Below are positions 46,970 to 55,006 of a stretch of DNA of 64,000 nt, in pieces. Position 1 is the first letter of the stretch. The number at the start of each line of letters is the position of its first letter. Position numbers and translations under genes: made by a program. Location of the stretch: NCBI GenBank assembly GCA_020847535.1, contig JADLBU010000094.1:1-64000 (forward strand), in the 5' to 3' direction. Origin of the DNA: Phycisphaerales bacterium. Its GTDB lineage: Bacteria; Planctomycetota; Phycisphaerae; Phycisphaerales; UBA1924. The notes under the pieces are model-generated. The model saw only the letters and a program-made list of their open reading frames with translations. It made no database searches and was not told the origin of the DNA.

Positions 46970-47731
46970 TCAGCGGAGATCGCGTCCGTAAACCCCGCCC
47001 ACAGTGTGCGAGTATGGCATTAGGTTCTCTATGCCGGGTATTTGAGCATTTCGAATTCTGCGATCTGCGCTGCCATCGAACAAGAGAACGGAAGTGGGAA
47101 CATGCACGGTGCCTTGGTTCGCTAACCAATCCGGCTCATCGGACTGGGGGGTGCAAAACGCGTATTCTTCCCAGAGGTACGTTTTAAGCGAAGGGAATTG
47201 AACGCTTGAAAGCCTATTGGGAGAGGCGCGGATATCGGCGATCTTGGAATCTTGTCGCAGGGTCGCGGCATCGTACCCGACTACATCCGTCATCCAGTAC
47301 ATAGGCAGGTCGAACCACCCATTGATGTATTCCGTTGCAGCTGGGTCGTGTGGCCGCTGGCGTGGGCACTGGAACGCCGAATTCCAACGCTTGCCATGCC
47401 ACTCCTGCGGGAATAGCAGCGACCATGCTCCGTTCCACAGTGACCAGGAGCCTCCCAACTTCGTTGTATGCTCGGGAAAATCAGGTGGATAAGGTCCGTC
47501 GGAAGGGGCGCGCCCGGCGAATGGCAAATAGTCCGTGTACTGATGGCTGTAGGTAAGCAAAAGCACGCCGGACTGCCGTATGTTGGATAGGCATAGAGCA
47601 GCGCGAGCTTGATCGCGGGAAGCTTTGAGTATTGGAATCGTGAGTGTAACGACAATGCCCAAGATGGCGATCACGACGACAATTTCCGTGAGCGTGAACG
47701 CCCGTCCGAAGCTTGGCCTCACGAAACCCAT
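46970..47731 (-). CDS. Pseudopilin with GRDLR tail (cassette 2)
   Basis: 253 residues from the ATG at 47731 (MGFVRPSFGR). The class III signal is RAFTLTEIVVVIAILGIV; Thr replaces the usual Ile before Glu5. LCLSNIRQSGVLLLTYSHQ follows the helix. Aromatic-rich globular domain with a single conserved-looking block (AWSLLFPQEWHGKRW), ending SHTVGGVYGRDLR as in cassette 1. A GTG at 47764 would lengthen the leader. The gene converges tail to tail with the cassette 1 pseudopilin (18 bases between stops) and diverges from the Cys-rich gene. Base composition is visibly lower in GC than in cassette 1. Confidence 0.87.
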   Translation of the reverse strand: MGFVRPSFGRAFTLTEIVVVIAILGIVVTLTIPILKASRDQARAALCLSNIRQSGVLLLTYSHQYTDYLPFAGRAPSDGPYPPDFPEHTTKLGGSWSLWNGAWSLLFPQEWHGKRWNSAFQCPRQRPHDPAATEYINGWFDLPMYWMTDVVGYDAATLRQDSKIADIRASPNRLSSVQFPSLKTYLWEEYAFCTPQSDEPDWLANQGTVHVPTSVLLFDGSADRRIRNAQIPGIENLMPYSHTVGGVYGRDLR

Positions 47732-47838
47732 ACACGCCAGTATAGCGAGTATGCCTGCCTTCACAAGCTGAACAGCGCGAGTTTGACAGGAGGGGGGGGA
47801 GGGGGAGTAAGCTCGTCATGTTAGACGGGAGGTTCCTC

Positions 47839-48180
47839 ATGAATCGTACTTTGGTCAAGATTGCCTTCGTCGCCGCGGCGATGCTGTTTCCCATCGCGGT
47901 GCTCGCGAGGCCGGCTTGCTTCAACGATCGCCTGTGGGCGGGCAGTACGGTCATGGCGTGTCAGGGTGTCTGCGATTCATTCGAGCTGTGCCCGACGAGA
48001 ATCGACTGCCCGTCGGGTTCCATATATCAATTCCCAACAGTTCTTCATATGGGCTCGGAGCCATGCGATGCCTATGTGAATGGAACTGGTACGTGCCCAA
48101 GCTGCACCGGCGGAACGAAAGTTGGCCAAGGTGGCCAGAGTGTGACGATCTGGACTCAGACGTGCGGCGGCACATGTTAG
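47839..48180 (+). CDS. Exported ten-cysteine protein (cassette 2)
   Basis: 113 residues from the ATG at 47839, with GGGAGG upstream. The signal peptide (VKIAFVAAAMLFPIAVLA) precedes a mature part with ten cysteines in PAC, MAC, GVC, LC, DC, PC, TC, SC, TC and final TC contexts. No similarity to the cassette 1 protein is obvious beyond size, export signal and cysteine number. It ends QTCGGTC. The last codons overlap the start of the downstream gene (ATGTTAG), which suggests coupled translation. The small size and cysteine density suggest a compact disulfide-bonded fold. Confidence 0.75.
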   Translation: MNRTLVKIAFVAAAMLFPIAVLARPACFNDRLWAGSTVMACQGVCDSFELCPTRIDCPSGSIYQFPTVLHMGSEPCDAYVNGTGTCPSCTGGTKVGQGGQSVTIWTQTCGGTC

Positions 48181-49133
48181 CTGGCATGGCGAGAGCGCGG
48201 CACCTGATCGCTTTTTCTGCGTTGCTAGGCGATAACGGTGTCGCCAAGGCATTGCAGCCGGTCGAGGATGCTGCACGGACCCAACACGTAAAGTGGTGTG
48301 GCATCGAATACAAGGTAATTCTGCTTGGCCACAAGTCCGACTCCATTGCCGGAGTGAGCGCGTGGGAGAGCGGCGATTTCCTGTACCACATTACTACGCC
48401 AGACGAGCAGCTTTCCAATGCAACCCGCCCAGGCTATTTCATTTCCCTTCAAGATGGAATACTCGAAGTCGCCCAGCCCGGTGCCGGGCAATACTTCACG
48501 ACCCGCGATGCAAAGGACTATGGAAAAGTGCCGCCTCCACCCGGTCAATGGCATTTATGCCCGTGGCCGCTCGTGACGCGCATGATAGATTGGATCAAAG
48601 ATGCGAACGATCACAAGGTTGTGAATATCGACGGGTCTACTTGGGAACTGTCGAGCAAGTCGGCTGGCCTTGCGATTCATCTTGATGATTACGGAGAGCT
48701 TAAGTCACTGATCCGGGGTGCGCCTAACCAATCTGTGCATGAAGTCGCGACATACAAGTACGCCGGATCCGGAATGAATCGCGCGCCTACCGACGTGATC
48801 GTTCATGGCGTATACGGATCTGGAGGCATTGCCAAGGTGGTTGACCTGCATTATCGAGTCACCTCCTGGAAGAGCGCAAGCCGCGGCGATCCCGAACCGC
48901 CGCGATTTGATCCAGCCAGGTGGAATCTTCTTCGCTTGAATGAAAATACCGGTGATATCACGACGCTCGACGGAACGTTCCTCTACAACCGCATCGAGCG
49001 AGAGCGAGAGCTGATGGAGCAGATGTCGCCCGCCAGTGTGAGCGGATACTCCTACTGGATTTGGGGCGGGGTAGTCGTGGCGGCGCTGGGAGTAGCGTGG
49101 TGGAGATGGTCGCGCCACCGAGCCGGAGAATAA
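48174..49133 (+). CDS. Protein with C-terminal membrane anchor (cassette 2)
   Basis: 319 residues from the ATG at 48174, which overlaps the stop of the Cys-rich gene. The first 20 residues (ARARHLIAFSALLGDNGVAK) are a weak or absent signal peptide. A soluble region follows with VKWCGIEYKVILLGHKSDS, FLYHITTPDEQLSNATRPGY and VVDLHYRVTSWKSASRGD. The C-terminal helix YSYWIWGGVVVAALGVAWW ends in RWSRHRAGE. Unknown family; the anchor and size parallel the 43703 gene of cassette 1. The MauE-like gene begins three bases after its stop. Confidence 0.65.
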   Translation: MLAGMARARHLIAFSALLGDNGVAKALQPVEDAARTQHVKWCGIEYKVILLGHKSDSIAGVSAWESGDFLYHITTPDEQLSNATRPGYFISLQDGILEVAQPGAGQYFTTRDAKDYGKVPPPPGQWHLCPWPLVTRMIDWIKDANDHKVVNIDGSTWELSSKSAGLAIHLDDYGELKSLIRGAPNQSVHEVATYKYAGSGMNRAPTDVIVHGVYGSGGIAKVVDLHYRVTSWKSASRGDPEPPRFDPARWNLLRLNENTGDITTLDGTFLYNRIERERELMEQMSPASVSGYSYWIWGGVVVAALGVAWWRWSRHRAGE

Positions 49134-49136
49134 GCC

Positions 49137-49577
49137 ATGCGATTGGCGGCCGCATTTCTTCGGATGATCGTGGGGGCGGCGTTGCTTCTGGCCGTGGCCG
49201 CAAAGTTTGCCGAACCAATGGCGCTTGATGGCATTGTCCAGCGCGGCCCCGCGCTCCTGGCGGCCCGCATCGAGGCACACGGCGTGGTACCACCCGCGAT
49301 TTCGCCATCTGTTGCAATCCTGGTCATCGTGCTTGAAGTTGTGATTGGATTGGCTCTGTTGTTCTCGTCGAGCCGCGCGCCGGTTATCGCAGGCATTGGG
49401 ATACTCACCGTCTTCTCAACCTATCTTGCCCTTGTCTACCACCATCAACGCGATGTCGATTGCGGATGCTTCGGCACAATTTCGGCAGGCTCGGCGGTGG
49501 ATGGACTAGTCCGCAACGCGATCATGACAGGGGCGTTGATACCGGCATTGCTCGCGAATACGAACAAGCGCGGCTGA
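49137..49577 (+). CDS. MauE/DoxX-like redox membrane protein (cassette 2)
   Basis: 146 residues. Helices are LRMIVGAALLLAVAAKFAE, AILVIVLEVVIGLALLF and PVIAGIGILTVFSTYLALVY, then VDCGCFGTISAGSAVDGLV with the CGCFG motif and a final hydrophobic helix (NAIMTGALIPALL). It is the same type as the cassette 1 protein but with few identities. It starts three bases after the anchored protein gene, completing cassette 2. The next gene (clpP) is on the other strand. Confidence 0.78.
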   Translation: MRLAAAFLRMIVGAALLLAVAAKFAEPMALDGIVQRGPALLAARIEAHGVVPPAISPSVAILVIVLEVVIGLALLFSSSRAPVIAGIGILTVFSTYLALVYHHQRDVDCGCFGTISAGSAVDGLVRNAIMTGALIPALLANTNKRG

Positions 49578-49640
49578 TCCGGGCGACATTTTTACCAAAC
49601 CGGATGCCCTCCCAGCGGCGAACATAGGCGCCAACAGCAA

Positions 49641-50270
49641 CTACTTGTCGTCGTTGTCGCGTATCTTGGCGATGTGCGGCATCCGCGTCAGCACCCCGTC
49701 GACCAGCCCGTAGTCGGCCATCTCCTGGTCGTCGAGCCACTTGTTGCGGTCGCAGTCCTTGGCGACCCGGTCGGTCGTCTGCCCCGTGGCATCGGCGTAG
49801 ATCTGGTAGATGCGGTCGCGCAGACGCAGCATCTCCCGGGCCTCGATCTCGATGTCGGTCGCCTGGCCCTCCATCACGCCCGAGAGCAGCGGCTGGTGCA
49901 TCAGGTTGCGAGAGTTCTTGAGCGTGAAGCGCTTGCCCTTGGTGCCGCTCACGGCGATCAGGCTCCCCATGCTCGCCGCCTGCCCGATGATGTACGTGCA
50001 TACATCCGGCACCACGAACTTCATGGTGTCGATGATCCCCAGCCCCGCCGTCACGCTGCCGCCCGGGCTGTTGACGTACATGTGGATGTCGTTCTTGGGA
50101 TCCTCGTTCGCCAGGAAGAGCAGCTGCGCGACCACCAGGTTGGCCAGCTCATCGGAGATCGGCCCCCCGACGAAGATGATGCGGTCCTTGAGCAGCCGCG
50201 AGTAGATGTCGTACGCGCGCTCGCCCTTGGCGGACTTCTCGATGACGATCGGGACCAGGTATCCGGACAT
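49641..50270 (-). CDS. clpP: ATP-dependent Clp protease proteolytic subunit (first copy)
   Basis: 209 residues. The catalytic triad is complete: Ser in [13 protein letters not shown], His in SRNLMHQPL and Asp in [34 protein letters not shown] and [20 protein letters not shown] are standard. ClpP forms the tetradecameric chamber that works with ClpX or ClpA. Encoded directly after a second clpP on the same strand, with a 150-base spacer rich in repeats. No clpX follows in the window. Confidence 0.96.
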   Translation of the reverse strand: MSGYLVPIVIEKSAKGERAYDIYSRLLKDRIIFVGGPISDELANLVVAQLLFLANEDPKNDIHMYVNSPGGSVTAGLGIIDTMKFVVPDVCTYIIGQAASMGSLIAVSGTKGKRFTLKNSRNLMHQPLLSGVMEGQATDIEIEAREMLRLRDRIYQIYADATGQTTDRVAKDCDRNKWLDDQEMADYGLVDGVLTRMPHIAKIRDNDDK

Positions 50271-50307
50271 GGATCGCTCCTTCGGAGCTCAGGCGCTAGC
50301 CGCCGCA

Positions 50308-50416
50308 AGGCACTGGGCATCGGGCGCTAGGCACTGGTGAAAGACAAACAGTCGAACAGTCGCTGGGCGCGGATCATCCATCGGACACTAGTGCCCAGTG
50401 CCTAGTGCCCAGTGCC
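50308..50416. repeat. Short direct and inverted repeats between the clpP genes
   Basis: TAGTGCCCAGTGCC is repeated twice in tandem at about 50389-50416. An inverted partner built on GGCACTGGGCA and TAGGCACTGG lies at about 50308-50336. The arms can form a stem-loop around a central 50-base spacer. Confidence 0.6.
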
Positions 50417-50420
50417 TTCC

Positions 50421-51020
50421 TTACCGCACCCCCGCCGCGATCACGGACTTCTGCGGCTCCTTGAGCACCTCATCCACCAGCCCGTACCGCAGCGCCTCCT
50501 CCGCGGAGAAGTACTTGTCGCGCTCCGAATCGCGCTGGATGTTCTCGATCGCCTGGCCCGTGTGCTCGGAGAGGATCCGGTTCAGCTCGGCCTTGGCCTT
50601 GATGATCTGCTCGGCCTGGATGCGGATGTCCTCGGCTTGCCCGGTGACCCCGCCGTAAGGCTGGTGGATCATCACCTTGGCGTGCGGGAGGATGTACCGC
50701 TTGCCCTTCTGGCCCGCCGTCAGCAGCACCGCCGCGCCCGAGTACGCCCGTCCCAGGCAGTACGTCGAAACCGGGCTGCTCATGAACCGCATGGTGTCGT
50801 ACAGGGCCAGCGTGTCATCCACCGCCCCGCCCGGGGAGTTGATGTAGAAGTTGATGTCCGCCCCCCGCTTCTGGTTCTCCAGGTACAGCATCTGCATCAT
50901 CACCCGGGCCGCCGAGCCCTGGTTGATCTCCCCGATCAGGAAGACCACCCGGTTCTCAAGAAGCAGCTCGTCGATGGTCATCTCGCGGGTTCGCTGGTAT
51001 TGGACGCTGGCGGCTGGCAT
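50421..51020 (-). CDS. clpP: Clp protease proteolytic subunit, divergent second copy
   Basis: 199 residues from the ATG at 51020, with GAGGAAG before it. The fold is clear from VVFLIGEINQGSAARVMMQM, INFYINSPGGAVDDTLALYD and VMIHQPYGGVTGQAEDI. The serine motif reads LGRAYSGAAVLL instead of GxAASMGA, but Ser and His are retained, so activity is possible. Such second copies often form mixed rings with canonical ClpP. The gene precedes the standard clpP on the same strand. Sequence continues open to 51185 without homology. Confidence 0.9.
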   Translation of the reverse strand: MPAASVQYQRTREMTIDELLLENRVVFLIGEINQGSAARVMMQMLYLENQKRGADINFYINSPGGAVDDTLALYDTMRFMSSPVSTYCLGRAYSGAAVLLTAGQKGKRYILPHAKVMIHQPYGGVTGQAEDIRIQAEQIIKAKAELNRILSEHTGQAIENIQRDSERDKYFSAEEALRYGLVDEVLKEPQKSVIAAGVR

Positions 51021-51426
51021 GCGCTCTTCCTCTTGACCATCCCGGCGAACCGCCGGGGGTGGGCGTGGCGGGGCAGTGGGGGGTTTTCTATCCATGCCGG
51101 CCCCGACCGGGTCGGGTGCCGAATCAGGAACCGGGAACGTCGTTGCAATCCCCGTGCCCGAAGGGGGATCGCCCGCTTCGGGCATGGTAGACCAGGGGGT
51201 CTATCCGGCTGACCTTCATCGGCTGGCCGGGCGGCGATCCTGACCAAACCCCTGCCGGAACGGCAGAACCGCCATTCCAACCAGGGAAGCCGCCATGTGA
51301 AAGGCTTCGCCAATGCCAATACCCGACCAGGGACCGACTCCAAGGGTCATTCCCCCTGATTGCCGTGTCTCCGCCTCTGTCGTAGCATCTTGACCCGGTC
51401 CAGGACGCATTGTCGCATATGGAGAT
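51021..51426. other. Gene-poor divergent region
   Basis: 406 bases between divergent genes. A GC-rich palindrome (CCCGAAG...CTTCGGG) lies near 51160-51180. Overlapping minus-strand frames have neither a start signal nor homology. No promoter was firmly identified. Confidence 0.4.
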
Positions 51427-52281
51427 GTGGTCACGGACGGGACTGGCTCCAATGTGGAGCCGGCCGATGTGCCGCCCGACAGCCGACTTGATTGGAAGAC
51501 ATTGCCCACCGCCGTCATCAGTGACATCCACGGGAACGCCGAAGCCTTGCGTGCGGTCCTCGCCGACATCCAGTCGCGCGGGATCGACCGGATCATCTGC
51601 CTCGGAGACATCGTCGGCTACGGCCCCGAGCCCCTCGAGTGCGTGGACATGGTCCGCACCAAGTGCCAGTGGTCACTCATGGGCAACCACGACTTCGCAG
51701 TCCTCTACGAGCCCACCAACTTCAATCCGGAGGCCGAGACCGCCGCCTACTGGACACGCACACAGTTCGACAGCGAGCCCGATGAAAGGCTCAAGACCGA
51801 ACGCTACGAGTTCCTCGGAAAGCTCCGCGTACGCGTGATGGAGACGCCCCCCGAAGGCGCCTTCCCCATCCTCGCCGTTCACGGCTCCCCGCGCAGGCCC
51901 ATCAACGAGTACATCTTCGCGACCGATCCGCGCATGTACCCGGACAAGCTCCGCGCTGTCTTTGATCGCGTCGACCGGCTCGCGATCGTGGGCCACACCC
52001 ACGTCCCCGGCGTCTTCACCGATGAGCCCGACTTCTATCCCCCCGATGAGCTCGGTGAGAACCGCTCCTACACCTTCCGGGACGATGAGAAGGCCGTCAT
52101 CAACGTCGGCTCCGTCGGCCAGCCGCGCGATGGCAACCCCCACGCCTGTTACGTCATCCTCCACTCCGATCGCGCCGAGTTCGTCCGCGTCCCCTACAAC
52201 ATCGATGTCACCGCACGCAAGATCCGCGCGGTCCCCGAACTCAACGACCGGCTCGCCAACCGCCTTTACGAAGGCCAGTAG
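51427..52281 (+). CDS. Cytosolic metallophosphoesterase (YfcE/Ap4A-hydrolase-like)
   Basis: 284 residues from a GTG at 51427. All five metal motifs are present: AVISDIHGNAEAL, CLGDIVGYGPEP, LMGNHDFAV, AVHGSPRRP and IVGHTHVPG. The VGYGP extension and the order match phosphodiesterase or bis(nucleosyl)-tetraphosphatase-like proteins of the MJ0936/YfcE group. There is no signal peptide. Substrate unknown; it may degrade dinucleotide or cyclic nucleotide signals. The GVGSVGQPRD-like INVGSVGQPRDGNPHACY is typical. yidC follows 180 bases later. Confidence 0.88.
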   Translation: MVTDGTGSNVEPADVPPDSRLDWKTLPTAVISDIHGNAEALRAVLADIQSRGIDRIICLGDIVGYGPEPLECVDMVRTKCQWSLMGNHDFAVLYEPTNFNPEAETAAYWTRTQFDSEPDERLKTERYEFLGKLRVRVMETPPEGAFPILAVHGSPRRPINEYIFATDPRMYPDKLRAVFDRVDRLAIVGHTHVPGVFTDEPDFYPPDELGENRSYTFRDDEKAVINVGSVGQPRDGNPHACYVILHSDRAEFVRVPYNIDVTARKIRAVPELNDRLANRLYEGQ

Positions 52282-52459
52282 CAGCGCCATCGGCGACCGC
52301 TCCCCGTAAAACCCCGCGACCGGCACCCCAAAAGACGCTCCCGGCGATCCCCATTGGCATGAAAGCCCCCGGGGCTCGCACCTAGACTTGTCCCCTTGTC
52401 AGAGGGGATCCTCCGAGGTTGCGCTCAAGCCTCTCTTTCTCCACTTTCCACGGGTGTAC

Positions 52460-54814
52460 ATGCCTCAGCAACACAATCCCAACAGCCCGCTCCTCAGGAT
52501 CGCCGTCCTGATCGTCATGATGCTGGTCGCGGTCGGCATCGTCTGGTCCGTCAGCCGCAACTCCAGCCGGCAGCAACAGCAGATCGCCGGCACCAACTCC
52601 AGCACCCCAACCTCCCCCGCAACAGCGCCGCCTGCAACAGCGCCCGCCGAAGGCCATGCTCAAGATTCCGCGAACAGGACCGCTGCCACAGATGGTCCGG
52701 CCGCCGGTCAACCCAAGCAGGATGCATCCGTCGAGCAGGCCCACCCCGCAACCCAGCCGGCGGCGGCACCAACACCCGCGCCGGTTGCTCCCGCAGTCCA
52801 GCAACCCGCAAACGCCGCACCCGGCGCCTACCGCGCCAAGGTCTTCACCACCGACCCGCTCGCACAGAGCTTCGCCCCCTTGGGCTCACTCGATCCCAAA
52901 CTTGCTCGCGGGCAGATCACCTTCTCACCCATCGGCGCAGGCATCCGTGATTACCGCCTCTCAGAGCACTACCTCGACTGGCGCCGAACCACCCACTACA
53001 CCGTCCAGTCCGAGCACTCGATCCAGCAGGCTCGCCAGCCCGACGGCTCGATCACCTCTGCGACCCTGACGCCCATGGCCGCCCTGGGCATCTGGGTCAA
53101 CGGCTCGTTCGTCGTGCTCGCCACCGACCCCGCCGGACCCACATGGCGACAGGTCGCCGCGGACAGGCCCGGTATCTTCGAGGCCCTCGTCGAGGATGCC
53201 GCCGGCGTTCCCATCCTTCGCATCGAGCGGGCCTATTCGATTACCCCCGCCAACCACGATGTCTCCGTCCGCCAGACGATCGCCAACCTGACCGACGCCC
53301 CCGTGCGCATCCGCTGGCTCCAGCTCGCCCCCGTCGATCCGCCGCAGGATGCCGATGGCTACGGCAGCGATCGCCGGCGCATGCCTTTCGGGTACGTGCT
53401 CCCCTCAACCGTCGATCCCAACCGCCTGCTCGTCAGCGCCACCGACTACGCCGCAAACCTCCGCGCCAACGCCCTGGGACCCCAGGGCGGGTTCGGCTAC
53501 GCGACCGACATGCCCCTCTGGCCAGATGTCAACGCGATCCAGAAGCAGTACGAGCTCTCCTGGAGCGGGATGACCAACCGCTACTTCGGGATCGCCGCCC
53601 ACCCCCTGATCGACCCGGCCGCCAGCACGCCCAGGCTCTTCTCCTGGGTCTCCAAGGTCGATCGCGTGCTGGTCAACCCCGCGATGCCCGATGGCATGAC
53701 CGACGAGCCCGTGCTGGCGATCCGGCTGGATTCGCGCGAATTGACCATCGCCCCCAAGGCCGGCGCCGATGTCTCGATGGGCCTGTGGATGGGTCCACTC
53801 TCGCACAAGGCGACCGACTCCGATCCGCTCGCCAAGGCCCTGGGCCTGGGCGGCATGATCATCGCCAACATGGGCGGACCGTGCATGTACTGCACGTTCG
53901 ACATCATCACGTACATCCTGCGCACCGTGATGTACTTCCTCCACGACTACGTCTTCCGGGACTGGTCGCTGGCGATCATTTTCCTGGTCGTCTTCGTGCG
54001 CACATGCCTGCACCCGCTGACGCGCTGGTCCCAGATCCGCATGCAGCGCTTCGGCAAGCAGATGTCGCTGATGCAGCCCAAGCAGAAGAAGATCCAGGAG
54101 CGCTACAAGGACGACCCCAAGAAGATGCAGGCCGAGATGGCCGGCCTCTGGCGCGAGGAGGGGATCAGCCCCTTCGGCATGCTCGGCTGCCTCCCCATGC
54201 TCCTGGTCACGCCCGTCTGGCTCTCCCTCTACGCCCTGCTCTACTACGAGGTCGAGTTCCGAAATGCCCCCGCCTTCTACGGCGTCATCCAGTCCATCAC
54301 CGGCAACTCCTGGGGCTTCCTCGCCGACCTCTCCCACCCCGACGCGCTCATCAGCTTCGGCGCCACCTCCCGCATCCCCGTCCTCTCGGCGATGATCGGA
54401 CCCATCTCCTCGCTCAACATCCTCCCCCTGCTCCTGGGCCTGGTCTTCTTCTTCCACCAGAAGTACCTGACGCCGCCCACCAGCACCCCGCTCACCCCCG
54501 AGCAGGAGATGCAGCAGAAGATGATCAAGATCATGTCGGTCCTCATGTTCCCGATCTTCATGTACAACGCCCCCGCGGGCCTGGCCCTCTACTTCACCAC
54601 CAACTCCACGCTCGCCATCGTCGAGAACGCCTGGATCCGCAAGCACATGAACAAGCACGGCCTGCTCGACGAGGACAAGCTCAAGCGCAAGCCCCGCGAT
54701 CCCAACCAGAAGGGCTTCATGCAGAAGCTCATGGAAGCCGCCGAGGCCAAGCGCAAGGCCGGCGAGGCCCAGGCACGACGCGACCAGCTCGATCGCGGAC
54801 GAGGCAAGAAGTAA
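52460..54814 (+). CDS. yidC: Membrane protein insertase YidC/Oxa1
   Basis: 784 residues from the ATG at 52460 (MPQQHNPNSPLLRIAV). The first membrane helix is followed by a low-complexity Pro/Ala/Thr/Gln linker and a beta-rich periplasmic P1 domain (about 130-460). The five-helix insertase core starts near TYILRTVMYFLHDYVFRDWS, with the hydrophilic-groove arginine in LVVFVRTCLHPLTRWSQIRM and PFGMLGCLPMLLVTPVW, and ends APAGLALYFTTNS. A charged tail of about 60 residues ends in GRGKK. It inserts membrane proteins alone or with SecYEG. The linker is longer than in E. coli. Confidence 0.95.
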   Translation: MPQQHNPNSPLLRIAVLIVMMLVAVGIVWSVSRNSSRQQQQIAGTNSSTPTSPATAPPATAPAEGHAQDSANRTAATDGPAAGQPKQDASVEQAHPATQPAAAPTPAPVAPAVQQPANAAPGAYRAKVFTTDPLAQSFAPLGSLDPKLARGQITFSPIGAGIRDYRLSEHYLDWRRTTHYTVQSEHSIQQARQPDGSITSATLTPMAALGIWVNGSFVVLATDPAGPTWRQVAADRPGIFEALVEDAAGVPILRIERAYSITPANHDVSVRQTIANLTDAPVRIRWLQLAPVDPPQDADGYGSDRRRMPFGYVLPSTVDPNRLLVSATDYAANLRANALGPQGGFGYATDMPLWPDVNAIQKQYELSWSGMTNRYFGIAAHPLIDPAASTPRLFSWVSKVDRVLVNPAMPDGMTDEPVLAIRLDSRELTIAPKAGADVSMGLWMGPLSHKATDSDPLAKALGLGGMIIANMGGPCMYCTFDIITYILRTVMYFLHDYVFRDWSLAIIFLVVFVRTCLHPLTRWSQIRMQRFGKQMSLMQPKQKKIQERYKDDPKKMQAEMAGLWREEGISPFGMLGCLPMLLVTPVWLSLYALLYYEVEFRNAPAFYGVIQSITGNSWGFLADLSHPDALISFGATSRIPVLSAMIGPISSLNILPLLLGLVFFFHQKYLTPPTSTPLTPEQEMQQKMIKIMSVLMFPIFMYNAPAGLALYFTTNSTLAIVENAWIRKHMNKHGLLDEDKLKRKPRDPNQKGFMQKLMEAAEAKRKAGEAQARRDQLDRGRGKK

Positions 54815-54824
54815 AAAACAGAAC

Positions 54825-54986
54825 TCACCACAGAGGCACAGAGAACACAGAGAACACAGAGAGGAAAACAGAAAGAGACTCCCTCAGTCGAGCAACGAAC
54901 AAAGCGAGCTGGGTCTATGCAACCCGCCGCTCCTTCCCGTCTGCTCTTTCTCTGTGCCCTCTGTGCCCTCTGTGCCTCTGTGGTGA
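54825..54986. repeat. Long imperfect inverted repeat (CACAGAGGCACAGAG type), copy 1
   Basis: The left arm, TCACCACAGAGGCACAGAG with AACACAGAG repeats (54825-54863), mirrors the right arm CTCTGTGCCTCTGTGGTGA (54949-54986). The central 85 bases form no open frame. Within it the next gene's true start lies just outside at 55007. Confidence 0.75.
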
Positions 54987-55006
54987 GTCTTCTCCGAGGT
55001 ATTCAC

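Noticed and set aside
51124-51531. Minus-strand frames upstream of the second clpP
   Set aside because: No start signal, poor codon bias and no motif.
54825-54986. Candidate CRISPR array in the CACAGAG repeats
   Set aside because: Repeats are inverted, degenerate and without regularly sized spacers; no cas genes nearby.
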